A DNA stretch of 64,000 nt, from the NCBI RefSeq assembly GCF_040436365.1, contig NZ_AP026369.1:1055501-1119500 (forward strand), written 5' to 3'. Positions 35,220 to 44,785 of the stretch are shown piece after piece (position 1 is the first letter of the stretch; the number at the start of each line of letters is the position of its first letter). The translations under genes and the position numbers were made by a program. The notes under the pieces are model-generated. The model did no database searches. It saw only the letters and a list, made by a program, of their open reading frames with translations, and was not told the origin of the DNA. This stretch comes from Hydrogenimonas sp. SS33. Its GTDB lineage: Bacteria > Campylobacterota > Campylobacteria > Campylobacterales > Hydrogenimonadaceae.

Positions 35220-35262
35220 AAAAGAGATGTTTCTCCGAAACACTCTTCATGGGCATGAAGAG
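35220..35262 (-). terminator. Riboswitch expression platform: two hairpins and U-rich tail
   Basis: Directly after the aptamer on the minus strand: CTCTTCATG/CATGAAGAG (35262-35243, 9-base complementary arms), then TGTTTC-GGA-GAAACA (35242-35228), then TCTCTTTT. The first arm shares two bases with the aptamer end. This looks like a conditional terminator; which ligand state terminates is unknown. Confidence 0.6.
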
Positions 35263-35332
35263 GCAACCCGGCTGTCTTCTTCCGTCAAAGACCCGTGGCT
35301 TTCCGTCCCTGCTTCACAACAGGTTTGGCAAT
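35261..35332 (-). ncRNA. GEMM-I (c-di-GMP-I type) riboswitch aptamer
   Basis: Read on the minus strand: GCCAAACC, then helix CCTGTT-GTGA-AGCAGG with a GNRA tetraloop (35323-35308), GGGACGGAAAGCC, ACGGGTCTT (tetraloop-receptor side), a second helix GTCTT/AAGAC (35292-35288 and 35278-35274), then ACAGCCGGGTTGCC. Order, loop type and the conserved AAAGCC-ACGGGTC and AGCCGGGTTGCC blocks are those of GEMM-I. It lies ~190 bases before the DUF1800-like gene in the same direction. The base aligned to the ligand-selective position appears to be G, as in c-di-GMP rather than cGAMP sensors, but alignment by eye is uncertain. Confidence 0.85.
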
Positions 35333-35391
35333 AGGCAGATTTACCTGCAAAAGAGCTTGCCGGACATAGATCCGACATTTCGTTCACATCA

Positions 35392-35397
35392 ATTATA
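35392..35397 (-). promoter_or_regulatory. -10 box upstream of the riboswitch
   Basis: TATAAT on the minus strand about 60 bases before the aptamer, with no good -35 hexamer. A second TATAAT at 35112-35117, downstream of the riboswitch, could give riboswitch-independent transcription of the operon. Confidence 0.45.
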
Positions 35398-35399
35398 TC

Positions 35400-35631
35400 G
35401 GTATATCTTCGATTTATTTCATTCCTGTCGTCTCTCTTTTTTTGAATGACTGTTAACACATTGCCGGGAATCCCGGAAACAGTACACCATTCCGATTTCA
35501 TGAAACCTGATACGACTGCAACTCTACGATTCAATCCTTTTCGCCGTGAAATGCCGGCATCCTAATTTAAATCGGTTCGAAGTCGATATTTAATAAAATA
35601 ATATTGATACAAACAAGGGGGGAACGGTTTT
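35400..35631. other. AT-rich intergenic region before rfbA
   Basis: No convincing gene. It must hold the start of the plus-strand glycan operon. The AT-rich TTTAATAAAATAATATTGAT segment (about 35589-35609) and the GGGGGGAACGG Shine-Dalgarno region lie just before the rfbA ATG. No clear -35/-10 pair was found. Confidence 0.5.
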
Positions 35632-36504
35632 ATGATGAAAGGCATCATTCTCGCAGGCGGGAGCGGAACGAGACTCTATCCCGCGACACAGGTGATCAGT
35701 AAGCAACTGCTTCCCGTATATGACAAGCCGATGATCTATTATCCACTCTCCGTTCTGATGCTTGCGGGCATCAGGGAGGTATTGATTATCTCCACCCCCG
35801 AGGACCTCCCCCGGTTCGAGCAGCTTCTGGGTGACGGAAGCCACCTGGGTATGAAGTTCGAATACGCCGTTCAGGAACACCCCAACGGGCTTGCCGAAGC
35901 TTTCATTATCGGCGAAAAGTTTATAGGTGACGATGGGGTCTCCCTGATACTCGGCGACAACATTTTTTACGGTCCGGGACTGACCCCTTTGGTCGAAGCG
36001 GCGGCACATAGAAAAGACGGTGCGACCATTTTCGGCTACCAGGTCAAGGACCCCGAACGCTACGGTGTCGTTGAATTCGACGAAAAGATGAATGTCATTT
36101 CCATCGAGGAGAAACCGGCAAAACCCAAAAGCAATTTCGCGGTCACAGGCCTCTATTTTTACGACAATGACGTCATAGACATCGCAAAAAACACCCAGCC
36201 CTCCGCACGCGGTGAACTGGAGATCACCTCCGTCAACAAGGAGTATCTGCGGCGCGGAAAACTTCGGGTAGAATTGCTGCGGCGCGGATATGCCTGGCTC
36301 GACACGGGTACCCATGAAAGTATGGCCGAAGCGGGCACTTTCATTCGTACCATCGAACACCGCCAGGGATACAAAGTCGCCTGTATCGAGGAGATCGCCC
36401 ACTACAAGGGATGGATCTCCGACGAAGAGCTCATCGCTCTGGCGGAGCCCTATAAACAGACCGAATACGGCCGATACATGATTGAGATGGCGAAATCCCG
36501 ATGA
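35632..36504 (+). CDS. rfbA: Glucose-1-phosphate thymidylyltransferase
   Basis: 290 residues. [18 protein letters not shown] signature, [21 protein letters not shown], and [13 protein letters not shown]. Makes dTDP-glucose from glucose-1-P and dTTP, the first step to dTDP-deoxysugars. ATG 35632 or 35635. The last codons overlap rfbB (ATGA). First gene of the plus-strand glycan operon. Confidence 0.96.
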   Translation: MMKGIILAGGSGTRLYPATQVISKQLLPVYDKPMIYYPLSVLMLAGIREVLIISTPEDLPRFEQLLGDGSHLGMKFEYAVQEHPNGLAEAFIIGEKFIGDDGVSLILGDNIFYGPGLTPLVEAAAHRKDGATIFGYQVKDPERYGVVEFDEKMNVISIEEKPAKPKSNFAVTGLYFYDNDVIDIAKNTQPSARGELEITSVNKEYLRRGKLRVELLRRGYAWLDTGTHESMAEAGTFIRTIEHRQGYKVACIEEIAHYKGWISDEELIALAEPYKQTEYGRYMIEMAKSR

Positions 36505-37571
36505 AACATCTTCTTGTCACCGGAGGAGCCGGCTTCATCGGCAGCAACTTCGTTCCCTATTTTCTGGAAAAACATCCCGACTACCACCTGGTCAATCTCG
36601 ACCTGCTTACCTATGCCGGCAACCCCGACAACCTCAAAGAGGTGGAAGGTCATCCCCGTTACAGTTTCATCCGGGGGAATATCTGCAACCGGGAACTGGT
36701 CGAATATATATTCGATACCTTTGACATCGAAGGGGTCATCCACTTCGCCGCCGAAAGCCATGTGGACAACTCCATCGCCGATCCGGGCATCTTCATGGAG
36801 ACCAACATCAACGGCACTTTCACCCTGCTTGACGTCGCCTACAGACACTGGATGGAAGCCCCTTTCAAATACAAAGAGAAATATCTGAAAAATTCAGAAC
36901 ACAGAGCCCTCCCCCGCTTCCACCACATCAGTACGGACGAAGTCTACGGCACCCTGGGCGAGACGGGACTGTTTACCGAAGAGACCCCCTACGTCCCCAA
37001 CTCACCCTACTCCGCATCGAAAGCGGGCAGCGACATGGTCGTGCGAAGTTACCACCACACCTACGGCATGAACACGGTCATCACCAACTGCTCCAACAAC
37101 TACGGCCCCAAACAGCACGACGAAAAGCTCATACCCACCATCATACGAAACGCCGTCCGGGGCAACCCCATCCCCATTTACGGCGACGGTAAAAACATCC
37201 GCGACTGGCTCTATGTGCTCGACCACTGCAAAGGCATCGACCTGGCCTACCACAAAGGCAGCGCGGGCGAAACCTACAACATCGGCGGCCGCAACGAGCG
37301 GGACAACCTCTACATCGCCGACAAGATATGTGAAATTCTCGACGAATTGCACCCCATAGAAAAAAACACCGAGTTTTCGCCCGAAAGCCGAAACCCGAAA
37401 CCCGGAACCTACAAAGACCTCATAACTTTTGTGCCAGACCGCCCGGGCCATGACCGGCGATACGCCATCGACGCCACGAAGATCGAAACCGAACTCGGCT
37501 GGAGAGCCGACGAAAATTTCGAGAGCGGCATACTGAAAACCGTCCGATGGTATCTGGAGAAGTATCTATGA
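36501..37571 (+). CDS. rfbB: dTDP-glucose 4,6-dehydratase
   Basis: 356 residues, SDR fold: [27 protein letters not shown] (catalytic Asp-Glu), [16 protein letters not shown], and [12 protein letters not shown]. Makes dTDP-4-keto-6-deoxyglucose. Near residues 293-305 it has an unusual insert ([11 protein letters not shown]) encoded by a 7-base tandem repeat, just before the conserved YKDLITFV. Overlaps rfbA and the next gene by 4 bases each. Confidence 0.95.
   Translation: MKHLLVTGGAGFIGSNFVPYFLEKHPDYHLVNLDLLTYAGNPDNLKEVEGHPRYSFIRGNICNRELVEYIFDTFDIEGVIHFAAESHVDNSIADPGIFMETNINGTFTLLDVAYRHWMEAPFKYKEKYLKNSEHRALPRFHHISTDEVYGTLGETGLFTEETPYVPNSPYSASKAGSDMVVRSYHHTYGMNTVITNCSNNYGPKQHDEKLIPTIIRNAVRGNPIPIYGDGKNIRDWLYVLDHCKGIDLAYHKGSAGETYNIGGRNERDNLYIADKICEILDELHPIEKNTEFSPESRNPKPGTYKDLITFVPDRPGHDRRYAIDATKIETELGWRADENFESGILKTVRWYLEKYL
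37382..37409 (+). repeat. Degenerate heptamer repeat inside rfbB
   Basis: CGAAAGC, CGAAACC, CGAAACC, CGGAACC: four 7-base units in tandem within the coding sequence. Only the middle two are identical. A gain or loss of one unit would frameshift rfbB ~50 codons before its end. Confidence 0.75.
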
Positions 37572-38650
37572 TCAGCATTCCCTCAGAATACAGAAAGTTT
37601 TTTTACAAGGAGAATCTCTACTTTACGGCAAGTGCATCCACTGCTCTCTATCTGTTTCTCAAAGCCCGTGGAATTTTCCGGAAAAAAGTTATTGTTCCTT
37701 CCAATATCTGCTATACCGTTCCCTACACGATTCTTGGTTCCGGAAACACACCCCTCTTTTGCGATATTGACCCCGAAAGCGGAAATCCTTCCCGCAACGG
37801 AATCGAAAAGTTATTGGAAACAGATGAAAACATCGGGGCTCTCGTACTTCCGCATATGTTTGGGAATCCTGTCCGGGAAAGAACCGGAATCCGTCGCCTT
37901 TGCAGAGAACACGAAATTGCCTTCATCGATGACTGCGCAGGCGCTCTGGGCCTGGAAGACCTCGACGGCGGCATCGCCGAAAACGCCGATGCGGTGATAT
38001 TCAGTTTCAACTACAACAAGCATATTGCGCTGGGGATGGGCGGTTTGCTGGCAACCGATGAAACAATCGATATATCCGCCCTCTCTTCATCCATCAAAAA
38101 CGATGTATCGGTCTATCTTTACAAAAGCAGGATGATCGACAGGCTCTACAAACCTCTTCTCTATTCCGATGATTATGATTTGCTCGTCGGAAAACTTCAC
38201 GGGTTCAACGATTTTTTCGCCGATTCGTTCATCTACCGGTTTACTCCCGATGAAACCTACAAACGGGAGTTCAACCGCTGCCTCGGTCGTATTTCCGAAA
38301 ACAGAGAGTACCGCAGAAGTATCGTCAGTCAACTGGATCAAAAAATCCTTTTCGACGAAAACGGGCCTTTACAGCGCTACCGATTCGAAGAGGGAGCGAA
38401 TCCGTGGCGGTACAATCTGCTTGTCAAATACCCCGATATCAGAAAAAAACTGATCGATGCACTCCTGAAAGCGGAACTTCCCGTCAGTATCTGGTATCCG
38501 CCGGTCGATCCCATCTACGGATACGACATGCAAAAAGAGAGCCTGCTCTTTTCAAAGAAAATTCTCAATTTCGACTTCATCAATGCATCGAAAACGGAAA
38601 TTGACCGGTTTGTAGACATCGTCAATTCCGTCGCGGGGGAGGGAACATGA
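37568..38650 (+). CDS. DegT/DnrJ/EryC1-type PLP sugar aminotransferase, divergent
   Basis: 360 residues. Fold type I features: ASASTALYLFL (PLP phosphate), DIDPESGNP, FIDDCAGALG (PLP Asp), and SFNYNKHIALGMGG with the Schiff-base Lys. More divergent than the WecE- or PseC-like proteins also encoded here; the substrate is not predictable. ATG overlaps the rfbB stop (ATGA), so it is in the same operon as the dTDP-sugar genes. Confidence 0.8.
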   Translation: MISIPSEYRKFFYKENLYFTASASTALYLFLKARGIFRKKVIVPSNICYTVPYTILGSGNTPLFCDIDPESGNPSRNGIEKLLETDENIGALVLPHMFGNPVRERTGIRRLCREHEIAFIDDCAGALGLEDLDGGIAENADAVIFSFNYNKHIALGMGGLLATDETIDISALSSSIKNDVSVYLYKSRMIDRLYKPLLYSDDYDLLVGKLHGFNDFFADSFIYRFTPDETYKREFNRCLGRISENREYRRSIVSQLDQKILFDENGPLQRYRFEEGANPWRYNLLVKYPDIRKKLIDALLKAELPVSIWYPPVDPIYGYDMQKESLLFSKKILNFDFINASKTEIDRFVDIVNSVAGEGT

Positions 38651-40536
38651 AAAATCCCCCCTATATTTCGGTCATTACGCCGGTTTACGGATGTGCGGAA
38701 AACCTGAGAGAGCTCTATCATCGACTAGTCAAAACCCTCTCCGCCATCACGGAGAATTTCGAAATTATCATGGTCTACGACAGGAGTCCCGATGATGCAT
38801 GGCAGATCATCCGGAAGCTTGCTTCCGGGGACCCCAGGGTCAAAGGGATCAAACTTTCCAAAAATTTCGGACAGCACAAAGCGATCACGGCGGGACTGGA
38901 TTATGCCGAAGGAGAGTGGGTGGTAGTCATGGACTGCGACCTCCAGGACCTTCCGGAAGAGATCCCCAAACTTTACCGGACCGCCATGGAAGGCTACGAC
39001 GTGGTTTTCGGCCGCAGAGTCCGCCGGAAAGACAATATATTAAAACGGATTTCATCAAAAATAAACTATTTTATTTTCAACCGTTTGAGCGGCATTCCTT
39101 TTGACGAGTCCATTGCCAATTTCAGTATCATTTCCGGAAAAGTGGTTCAAGCCCATCGAAAGATTCGTGAGCAAAACCGCTCCTACTCCATATTCACTTA
39201 TTGGATGGGATTTCGCAGAAAGGATATTGAAATTGAACATGCACCGAGGAAGCATGGACGAAGCACCTACTCGTTCAAAAAACTTGTCAAACTGGCACTC
39301 GACGGCATTGTCGCCCACTCCAACAAGCCTCTTCAGATTTCGACATATTTCGGCTTCGCTCTCTCGCTGTTCAGCCTTCTGTATGCGATGTGGCTCGTTT
39401 TACAATATTTCCTCTTCGAAATCACGGTGCCCGGTTGGACCAGTGTCATGGTTTCCCTCTATTTTATCGGCGGGCTTCTCTTTGCAAACATCGGTATCAT
39501 CGGGGTCTACGTGGGGAAAATTTTCCACGAAACCAAAAACAGACCGCTCTATCTGATCCAGGAAACGACATTCCGCCCCGACGAACAGCTCTCTGTTTTT
39601 CCGTCCCCTGCGGTCTCCGTTGTCGTTCCTGTGCGCAATTGTGCTTCCGAAATCGAATCACTCTGCCGAGAAACAGTCAAGACACTCCGCAAACTGACGG
39701 AAAATTTCGAGCTCATTCTTGTCGATGACGCCAGCAAAGACAGTACATGGGATGCAATTTCCGAAATGGCACGCATCGAACCGAGAATCAAGGGTATTGA
39801 GCTCTCCAGGGAGTTCGGCCTTTGCTGGGCACTGACCGCCGGTCTCGATTTCGCAGAAGGGGAACGGGTCGTGGTCATGGATTGCAACGGCATAGACAAC
39901 CCCGCCGAGATTCCCGAACTTTACAGGAAAGCCGAAGAGGGGTACGACGTAGTATTTGGAACCTACCGTCATCCGGGAGATGGGAAGGAGAAATTTTTCA
40001 GAAAATATTTTTCAAAAATACTGGAATCGGCAAGCGGTATCGAAATCGAACCTGAAATGACGAATTTCAGTATCGTATCAAAAAGAGTTTTGGAGAATTA
40101 CAGAAAGCTGAGAGAGCATTATCGCAGCTATATCCCCTTTATCCGGTGGCTTGGTTTCGAAACGGTTCAAATTCCGCTCAAAGGGAGGGAAGAGAAAAAC
40201 CTTCAAAACCGAAAAACTTTCAAGAAGCTTCTTTTCCATCAGCTTCACTCGGTTATCACACTTTCCAACAAGCCTCTGCGGCTTTCCATGGAATTCGGTT
40301 TCATCATGACTGCTGCAAGCCTGATTTACGGTTCATGGCTGATCCTCAAATATTTTCTCTATGGCATCCCCGTTCCCGGATGGACGAGTGTCATGGTCTC
40401 CATTTACTTTATAGGAGGAATGCTTTTCGCCAACCTCGGTGTTCTCGGACTCTATATCGGAAAAATCTTCAATGAAACCAAAAAGAGGCCCATCTATATT
40501 GTCGAAGAGACCACATTCGGAAACGGTGAAAAATGA
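38647..40536 (+). CDS. Tandem fusion of two GT2 polyprenyl-phosphate glycosyltransferases
   Basis: 629 residues made of two DPM/GtrB-type units (1-~312 and ~318-629), each a GT2 domain plus a pair of C-terminal membrane helices (about 235-257 and 268-293; 548-570 and 582-605). Unit 1 keeps the DxD (Asp 96-Cys-Asp 98) and R..G.S.Y loop (201-208) but has VYDRS (43-47) where VDDGS is expected. Unit 2 keeps VDDAS (359-363), but DxD reads DCN (412-414) and the R..G.S loop is lost. It would transfer a sugar to undecaprenyl phosphate. ATG overlaps the previous stop. Confidence 0.88.
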   Translation: MKNPPYISVITPVYGCAENLRELYHRLVKTLSAITENFEIIMVYDRSPDDAWQIIRKLASGDPRVKGIKLSKNFGQHKAITAGLDYAEGEWVVVMDCDLQDLPEEIPKLYRTAMEGYDVVFGRRVRRKDNILKRISSKINYFIFNRLSGIPFDESIANFSIISGKVVQAHRKIREQNRSYSIFTYWMGFRRKDIEIEHAPRKHGRSTYSFKKLVKLALDGIVAHSNKPLQISTYFGFALSLFSLLYAMWLVLQYFLFEITVPGWTSVMVSLYFIGGLLFANIGIIGVYVGKIFHETKNRPLYLIQETTFRPDEQLSVFPSPAVSVVVPVRNCASEIESLCRETVKTLRKLTENFELILVDDASKDSTWDAISEMARIEPRIKGIELSREFGLCWALTAGLDFAEGERVVVMDCNGIDNPAEIPELYRKAEEGYDVVFGTYRHPGDGKEKFFRKYFSKILESASGIEIEPEMTNFSIVSKRVLENYRKLREHYRSYIPFIRWLGFETVQIPLKGREEKNLQNRKTFKKLLFHQLHSVITLSNKPLRLSMEFGFIMTAASLIYGSWLILKYFLYGIPVPGWTSVMVSIYFIGGMLFANLGVLGLYIGKIFNETKKRPIYIVEETTFGNGEK

Positions 40537-41438
40537 AAAAGAGAGAACGTCGGAAAAGCAACCGGCTGAAATTTGTTCTCAAAATCGGCGTCTCCGTTTC
40601 GGTTATCGCCTATCTGCTTTACCAAATCGACTTCGATGCGCTTCGCGCCCTCACCGCCGAGGTGCTGCTTTACATTTTTTTGGCACTGCTTACCATGTTC
40701 GGAGCTCTCGTTTTCATGACTCTGAGGTGGAAGTATGTCCTGAACCTCATGAAACCCGGCAGATATGAGTGGCACAGACTCTTCGAATATTACCTGATCG
40801 GCTCTTTTTTCAACAACATCATTCCCGGTTCACTCGGCGGAGATGCCGTGAGACTCTACTATGCGAGCGAGACTTTCCATATTTCGAAAAAACTCTCCTT
40901 TTCGGCTGTCCTGATCGAAAGAGTGGCCGGTCTTTTCGCATTGTCACTGATTCTGATGGTCTCTCTTTTCTTTAACGAAACGATCAGGGAAAAACTTCAC
41001 TTCGGATATCCCACCATTATGGCCGGTATTGCCGCAACTCTTCTGATCCTCATCGCTGCCCGATATTACATAGGCAAAACCCTGCCCCTCAGGGGCATGG
41101 ATCTGCCTGTTATTCTGCTGCTTTCCGTACTGGGGCAGATGGGAGACATTCTCGTAAGCTATCAATATGCTCTCTATTATCATCTAGATTTGACGGTTGT
41201 CAATCTGATGTCGATTATGCCTCTGGTCTATATCGCTACCGTCATCCCCATATCTCTCGGCGGCGTCGGGGTCCGGGAAGGGGTGATGACTGCGGGCATG
41301 GCCCTGTACGGCATTGATGTCCCCGATGCCGTCATGGTCTCTTTTCTGTTATACTTCACAAAAATCCTGATGGGAATGTCCGGCTGGGTTCTTTATGTCA
41401 AAACAGGAAAAATCCATGTCAAAGAGCGTGTGGAATGA
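40533..41438 (+). CDS. UPF0104/LPG-synthase-TM type membrane protein
   Basis: 301 residues, about eight membrane segments. Family pattern GSFFNNIIPGSLGGDAVRLYY, VLIERVAGLFAL and PISLGGVGVREGVM. Such proteins are flippase-like or lipid-modifying and often sit in glycan clusters. Function here is unknown. ATG overlaps the stop of the fusion glycosyltransferase (ATGA). Confidence 0.85.
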   Translation: MKKRERRKSNRLKFVLKIGVSVSVIAYLLYQIDFDALRALTAEVLLYIFLALLTMFGALVFMTLRWKYVLNLMKPGRYEWHRLFEYYLIGSFFNNIIPGSLGGDAVRLYYASETFHISKKLSFSAVLIERVAGLFALSLILMVSLFFNETIREKLHFGYPTIMAGIAATLLILIAARYYIGKTLPLRGMDLPVILLLSVLGQMGDILVSYQYALYYHLDLTVVNLMSIMPLVYIATVIPISLGGVGVREGVMTAGMALYGIDVPDAVMVSFLLYFTKILMGMSGWVLYVKTGKIHVKERVE

Positions 41439-42594
41439 AACGGGTAGAATGCGAATAATCGATTTCAACAGGCCCGCAGTGGCAGGCAACGAAACCCGAT
41501 ACATCACCGATGTGATAGAAAGTCGGCGACTTTCGGGCAACGGAGATTTCACCCGCAAATGCCATGCATGGTTCGAAGAGAGACTCGCTTGCAAGAGGGC
41601 GCTTCTCACCCCATCCTGTACAGATGCCCTCGAAATGGCATCCATCCTGACCGATATAGGCCCTGGCGATGAGGTCATCATGCCCAGCTATACTTTTGTA
41701 TCCACCGCCAACGCTTTTGTACTGCGTGGAGCAAAAATCGTTTTCGTCGACATACGTCCCGATACGATGAATATCGACGAGACACTTATCGAGAATGCCC
41801 TGACCGACAAAACCAGGGCAATCGTTCCGGTCCACTATGCCGGAGTCGGATGTGAAATGGAAACAATTTTGAGAATCGCTTCCGAAAACGGTCTTTACGT
41901 CGTTGAAGATGCCGCCCAGGGCATGATGGCGACCTACCGCGGCCGCCCCCTGGGAACCCTGGGGCATCTTGGAACCTACAGTTTTCATGAAACGAAAAAT
42001 TACACCAGCGGAGGCGAGGGGGGACTTTTGATCGTGAACGATCAACGATTTTCCGAAAGAGCGGAAATCATTCGGGAAAAAGGGACCGACAGAAGTCTGT
42101 TTCTTCGCGGAATGGTGGACAAATATACATGGGTAGACAAAGGAAGCAGTTTTTTGCCGGGAGAACTCTCGGCGGCGTATCTGTACGCCCAACTCGAAAA
42201 GGCGGAAGAGATCCTGGAGAAGAGAATGCGTCTTTGGCGGATCTACCGGCACTCTCTCTCTTCTCTCCGTGACAAAGGGTGGATAGAACTCCCCCACATT
42301 CCCGCAGAATGCAACCACAACGCCCATATGTTCTACATCAAAACCGATTCGTCAAAGACAAGATCCCGCCTGATCCGTCACCTTCGGAACAGGGGAATCG
42401 AAGCTGTTTTTCACTACATTCCGCTACATTCCAGCAAGGCCGGTCAAAGATTCGGCAGATTTTCCGGTGAGGACCGGTTCACGACGCGGGAAAGTGAAAG
42501 ATTGCTTCGGCTTCCTCTCTTCTACGATCTTTCGGAAGATGGAGTGGAAAGAGTCTGCGATGAGATCAAGGATTTCTATGTTCGGAATCGATAG
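41416..42594 (+). CDS. wecE: dTDP-4-amino-4,6-dideoxygalactose transaminase (WecE/RffA-like)
   Basis: About 392 residues. DegT-family aminotransferase: PSCTDALEMASIL, VEDAAQGMMATY, YSFHETKNYTSGGEGG with the Schiff-base Lys, and the WecE-like tail FHYIPLHSSKAGQRFG. It would convert dTDP-4-keto-6-deoxyglucose (from RfbAB) to dTDP-Fuc4N. Start ATG 41416 with AGGA 7 bases ahead overlaps the previous gene; ATG 41449 is an alternative. Confidence 0.82.
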   Translation: MSKSVWNETGRMRIIDFNRPAVAGNETRYITDVIESRRLSGNGDFTRKCHAWFEERLACKRALLTPSCTDALEMASILTDIGPGDEVIMPSYTFVSTANAFVLRGAKIVFVDIRPDTMNIDETLIENALTDKTRAIVPVHYAGVGCEMETILRIASENGLYVVEDAAQGMMATYRGRPLGTLGHLGTYSFHETKNYTSGGEGGLLIVNDQRFSERAEIIREKGTDRSLFLRGMVDKYTWVDKGSSFLPGELSAAYLYAQLEKAEEILEKRMRLWRIYRHSLSSLRDKGWIELPHIPAECNHNAHMFYIKTDSSKTRSRLIRHLRNRGIEAVFHYIPLHSSKAGQRFGRFSGEDRFTTRESERLLRLPLFYDLSEDGVERVCDEIKDFYVRNR

Positions 42595-43996
42595 AAAAAT
42601 TTTTTTTCTTTTCCTCCTCTTTACCACACTCCTCATTGCCCTCGTCTGGACGAGGGAGGCGTGGATCGACGAATCCTGGTTTGCGGCCTATGCCGTCAAT
42701 TTCATTCGCCACGGTACCATTGCGGACCTGAACATGGCCCGCTTTACGGACAACCTACCCCACAGTTTCTTTTTCTATGCCTATGCCCTGCTTCAGGCAC
42801 CTTTTTACGCCCTGTTCGGCGAACATCTTTCCGTAGGACGGCTGATCACCGTATTTTTCGCACTTACGGGACTATACGGTATCTATCTCAATTTTGTTTT
42901 CTACCTGGATTTGAAGAGAAAAGAGGCCATGTACTGGGTGTGGCCTGTGGCTTTTACCTATTATTACGTAATTGCGGCCACCCAGATTCGTCCCGATTTG
43001 ATCAGTGTCACACTGGTTCTCTTCGCACTCGCAGCCTTTCATATGTGGCAAAAGGAACAGAGATACCGGTGGCTTTTTCTTACCCATACCCTCTTTGTTT
43101 ACGCTCTTCTCCTCCATCTTCAGACCGCCTATGCCCTGCTCGCTTTCTGGGTCTATTTCGTCATATATCACTACCGGAAGCGGGATCGCGGCCGAATCCT
43201 CTTCTACTCTCTTCTCCCCTATCTGCTGGTGTTGCTTTTTTTCGTTACAAATACCCATTTTAAAGAAAATTTGCATATTTTCTACGACACGCTGCTGGGA
43301 GAACACAACAGAGTCGAAAACCGTTCCATGCTCCACAGCATTCTGGTCAAAATAGAGGAAGGGCAATATCTCAGAGCGGGTGTAAGAGCGGGGATACTGG
43401 TACTGATTCTCTGCAATTTTCTCCGCTTTGTCCGGCTTCGTGGCTTCAAGACCGCATTGTCGAATCCGTTCTTTGTGACGGCTGCGGGCTCATTCGCCTC
43501 CTGGATTCTGGCAGTCAACTCCATCGGCTCCTATCATGCCGTCTGGCTCGTACCCTCCTTTATGGTAATGTCCGCCGTAACGGCCCGGTCGGGAGTGCGC
43601 TTGCTGCGCTTGTTCAACCTGCTGTTCTTCGCGATACTTGTTGCGGCTTCCCTGAAATTCGCTTTTACCAATATCACCGAGAACCCCCTGAGGCAACAAC
43701 GTCAGGAGATCAAATATCTCGATACAAAATATGGGTTGTCCCACTCCACTCTTTTCGTCCAGCGGGACCTTATGTGGTTCTACCGGTTCGGCCCGAATGT
43801 CACATATCGGCTCCATTCATCCCGGCGCATGCCGGAATTTCTTGTTTTCCGCAAATCTACGCATAAGAAAAAGAGAGTCTACCTCTCCGGTGATGAACCG
43901 GGTATTCGCCTAGACGGCAAAGATGTACCCTACAGGTACATTGATGAAACCAAACACCTTTTGCTCTACCGACGATGTACAGACGATTGCAGATAG
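42578..43996 (+). CDS. GT-C-like (GT39-type) membrane glycosyltransferase
   Basis: 472 residues, ten or more membrane helices. The first periplasmic loop has TREAWIDESWFAAYAVN, like the acidic D-E motif of GT39/ArnT-type enzymes that use polyprenyl-phosphate sugars on the periplasmic side. ATG 42578 with AAGGA upstream is preferred over the far upstream frame opening. Likely partner of the polyprenyl-phosphate transferases nearby. Confidence 0.7.
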   Translation: MFGIDRKIFFLFLLFTTLLIALVWTREAWIDESWFAAYAVNFIRHGTIADLNMARFTDNLPHSFFFYAYALLQAPFYALFGEHLSVGRLITVFFALTGLYGIYLNFVFYLDLKRKEAMYWVWPVAFTYYYVIAATQIRPDLISVTLVLFALAAFHMWQKEQRYRWLFLTHTLFVYALLLHLQTAYALLAFWVYFVIYHYRKRDRGRILFYSLLPYLLVLLFFVTNTHFKENLHIFYDTLLGEHNRVENRSMLHSILVKIEEGQYLRAGVRAGILVLILCNFLRFVRLRGFKTALSNPFFVTAAGSFASWILAVNSIGSYHAVWLVPSFMVMSAVTARSGVRLLRLFNLLFFAILVAASLKFAFTNITENPLRQQRQEIKYLDTKYGLSHSTLFVQRDLMWFYRFGPNVTYRLHSSRRMPEFLVFRKSTHKKKRVYLSGDEPGIRLDGKDVPYRYIDETKHLLLYRRCTDDCR

Positions 43997-44697
43997 TTTT
44001 CAACACCCTGCTTTTTTTCACTCTCTTTTCCATGGCGGCGGGATACCTTCTCTATCGCAATCTCGGCTATCTGCTTGATGTCAGCCAGAAACCCAGAAAA
44101 GCGGACATCATCGTCGTTCTGGGGGGGGACTGGTCGGGAAACCGGGTCAAGAAAGCCTACCGTCTCTACAAAGAGGGGTATTCCGAGAGCGGCTACATCG
44201 GTATCAACGAACGCAGCGGTATCTATCTAAAAGAGAAAAACGGCAAACTCTATCGCAGTGACAGAGAGTATCTGAGAGGCCGGGGGGTTCCCGAAAATAA
44301 AATTCTTTCCCTGAAAATACCGGGCACTACCATTGAAGAGGTCAGAAGCATCAAAGAGTTGATGCTTTCACACGGTTTCCGTTCAGTGCTCATTGTTACG
44401 GACCCTCCCCACACCCGAAGGGTTGAAATTCTGGCGAATGACGTGGAAAATTTCAGAGAAAAAGGGCTCGAAGCGATACTGGTCAGCAGTGATCCGCCCT
44501 GGTGGAAAAAGGAGACATACTTCCAAAACAGGCAGGCAAAAAAATACGCGTTGAATGAAGCCGTCAAGATCCCCTTGAACTATATTGCCTACGGAATCCT
44601 GGACAAACTTCATCTACTCGGCATTTTCAGAAGATATTTCAACTGGCTGATCCACGGTATAAGAGATCTTTACGAACGTTTCCTCATTCATTACTGA
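43975..44697 (+). CDS. YdcF/ElyC-like DUF218 protein
   Basis: 240 residues. One N-terminal membrane segment, then a DUF218 domain (ADIIVVLGGDWSGNRVKKAYRLYKEG, SVLIVTDPPHTRR). ElyC-type members affect undecaprenyl-phosphate use and envelope glycan assembly; the exact reaction is not established. Overlaps the GT-C-like gene by 22 bases. Confidence 0.85.
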   Translation: MYRRLQIVFNTLLFFTLFSMAAGYLLYRNLGYLLDVSQKPRKADIIVVLGGDWSGNRVKKAYRLYKEGYSESGYIGINERSGIYLKEKNGKLYRSDREYLRGRGVPENKILSLKIPGTTIEEVRSIKELMLSHGFRSVLIVTDPPHTRRVEILANDVENFREKGLEAILVSSDPPWWKKETYFQNRQAKKYALNEAVKIPLNYIAYGILDKLHLLGIFRRYFNWLIHGIRDLYERFLIHY

Positions 44698-44785
44698 TGC
44701 CGTTATACGGTCATTGCCGATATGATAAAATGTTTCATAAAAGGGAAAAAATCCTTTCAAATCCGCCGAAAAAGATGAAAACGTG

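Noticed and set aside
35126-35631. Short frames in the intergenic region (such as 35249-35449) as small genes
   Set aside because: They overlap the riboswitch or lack ribosome-binding sites and family resemblance.
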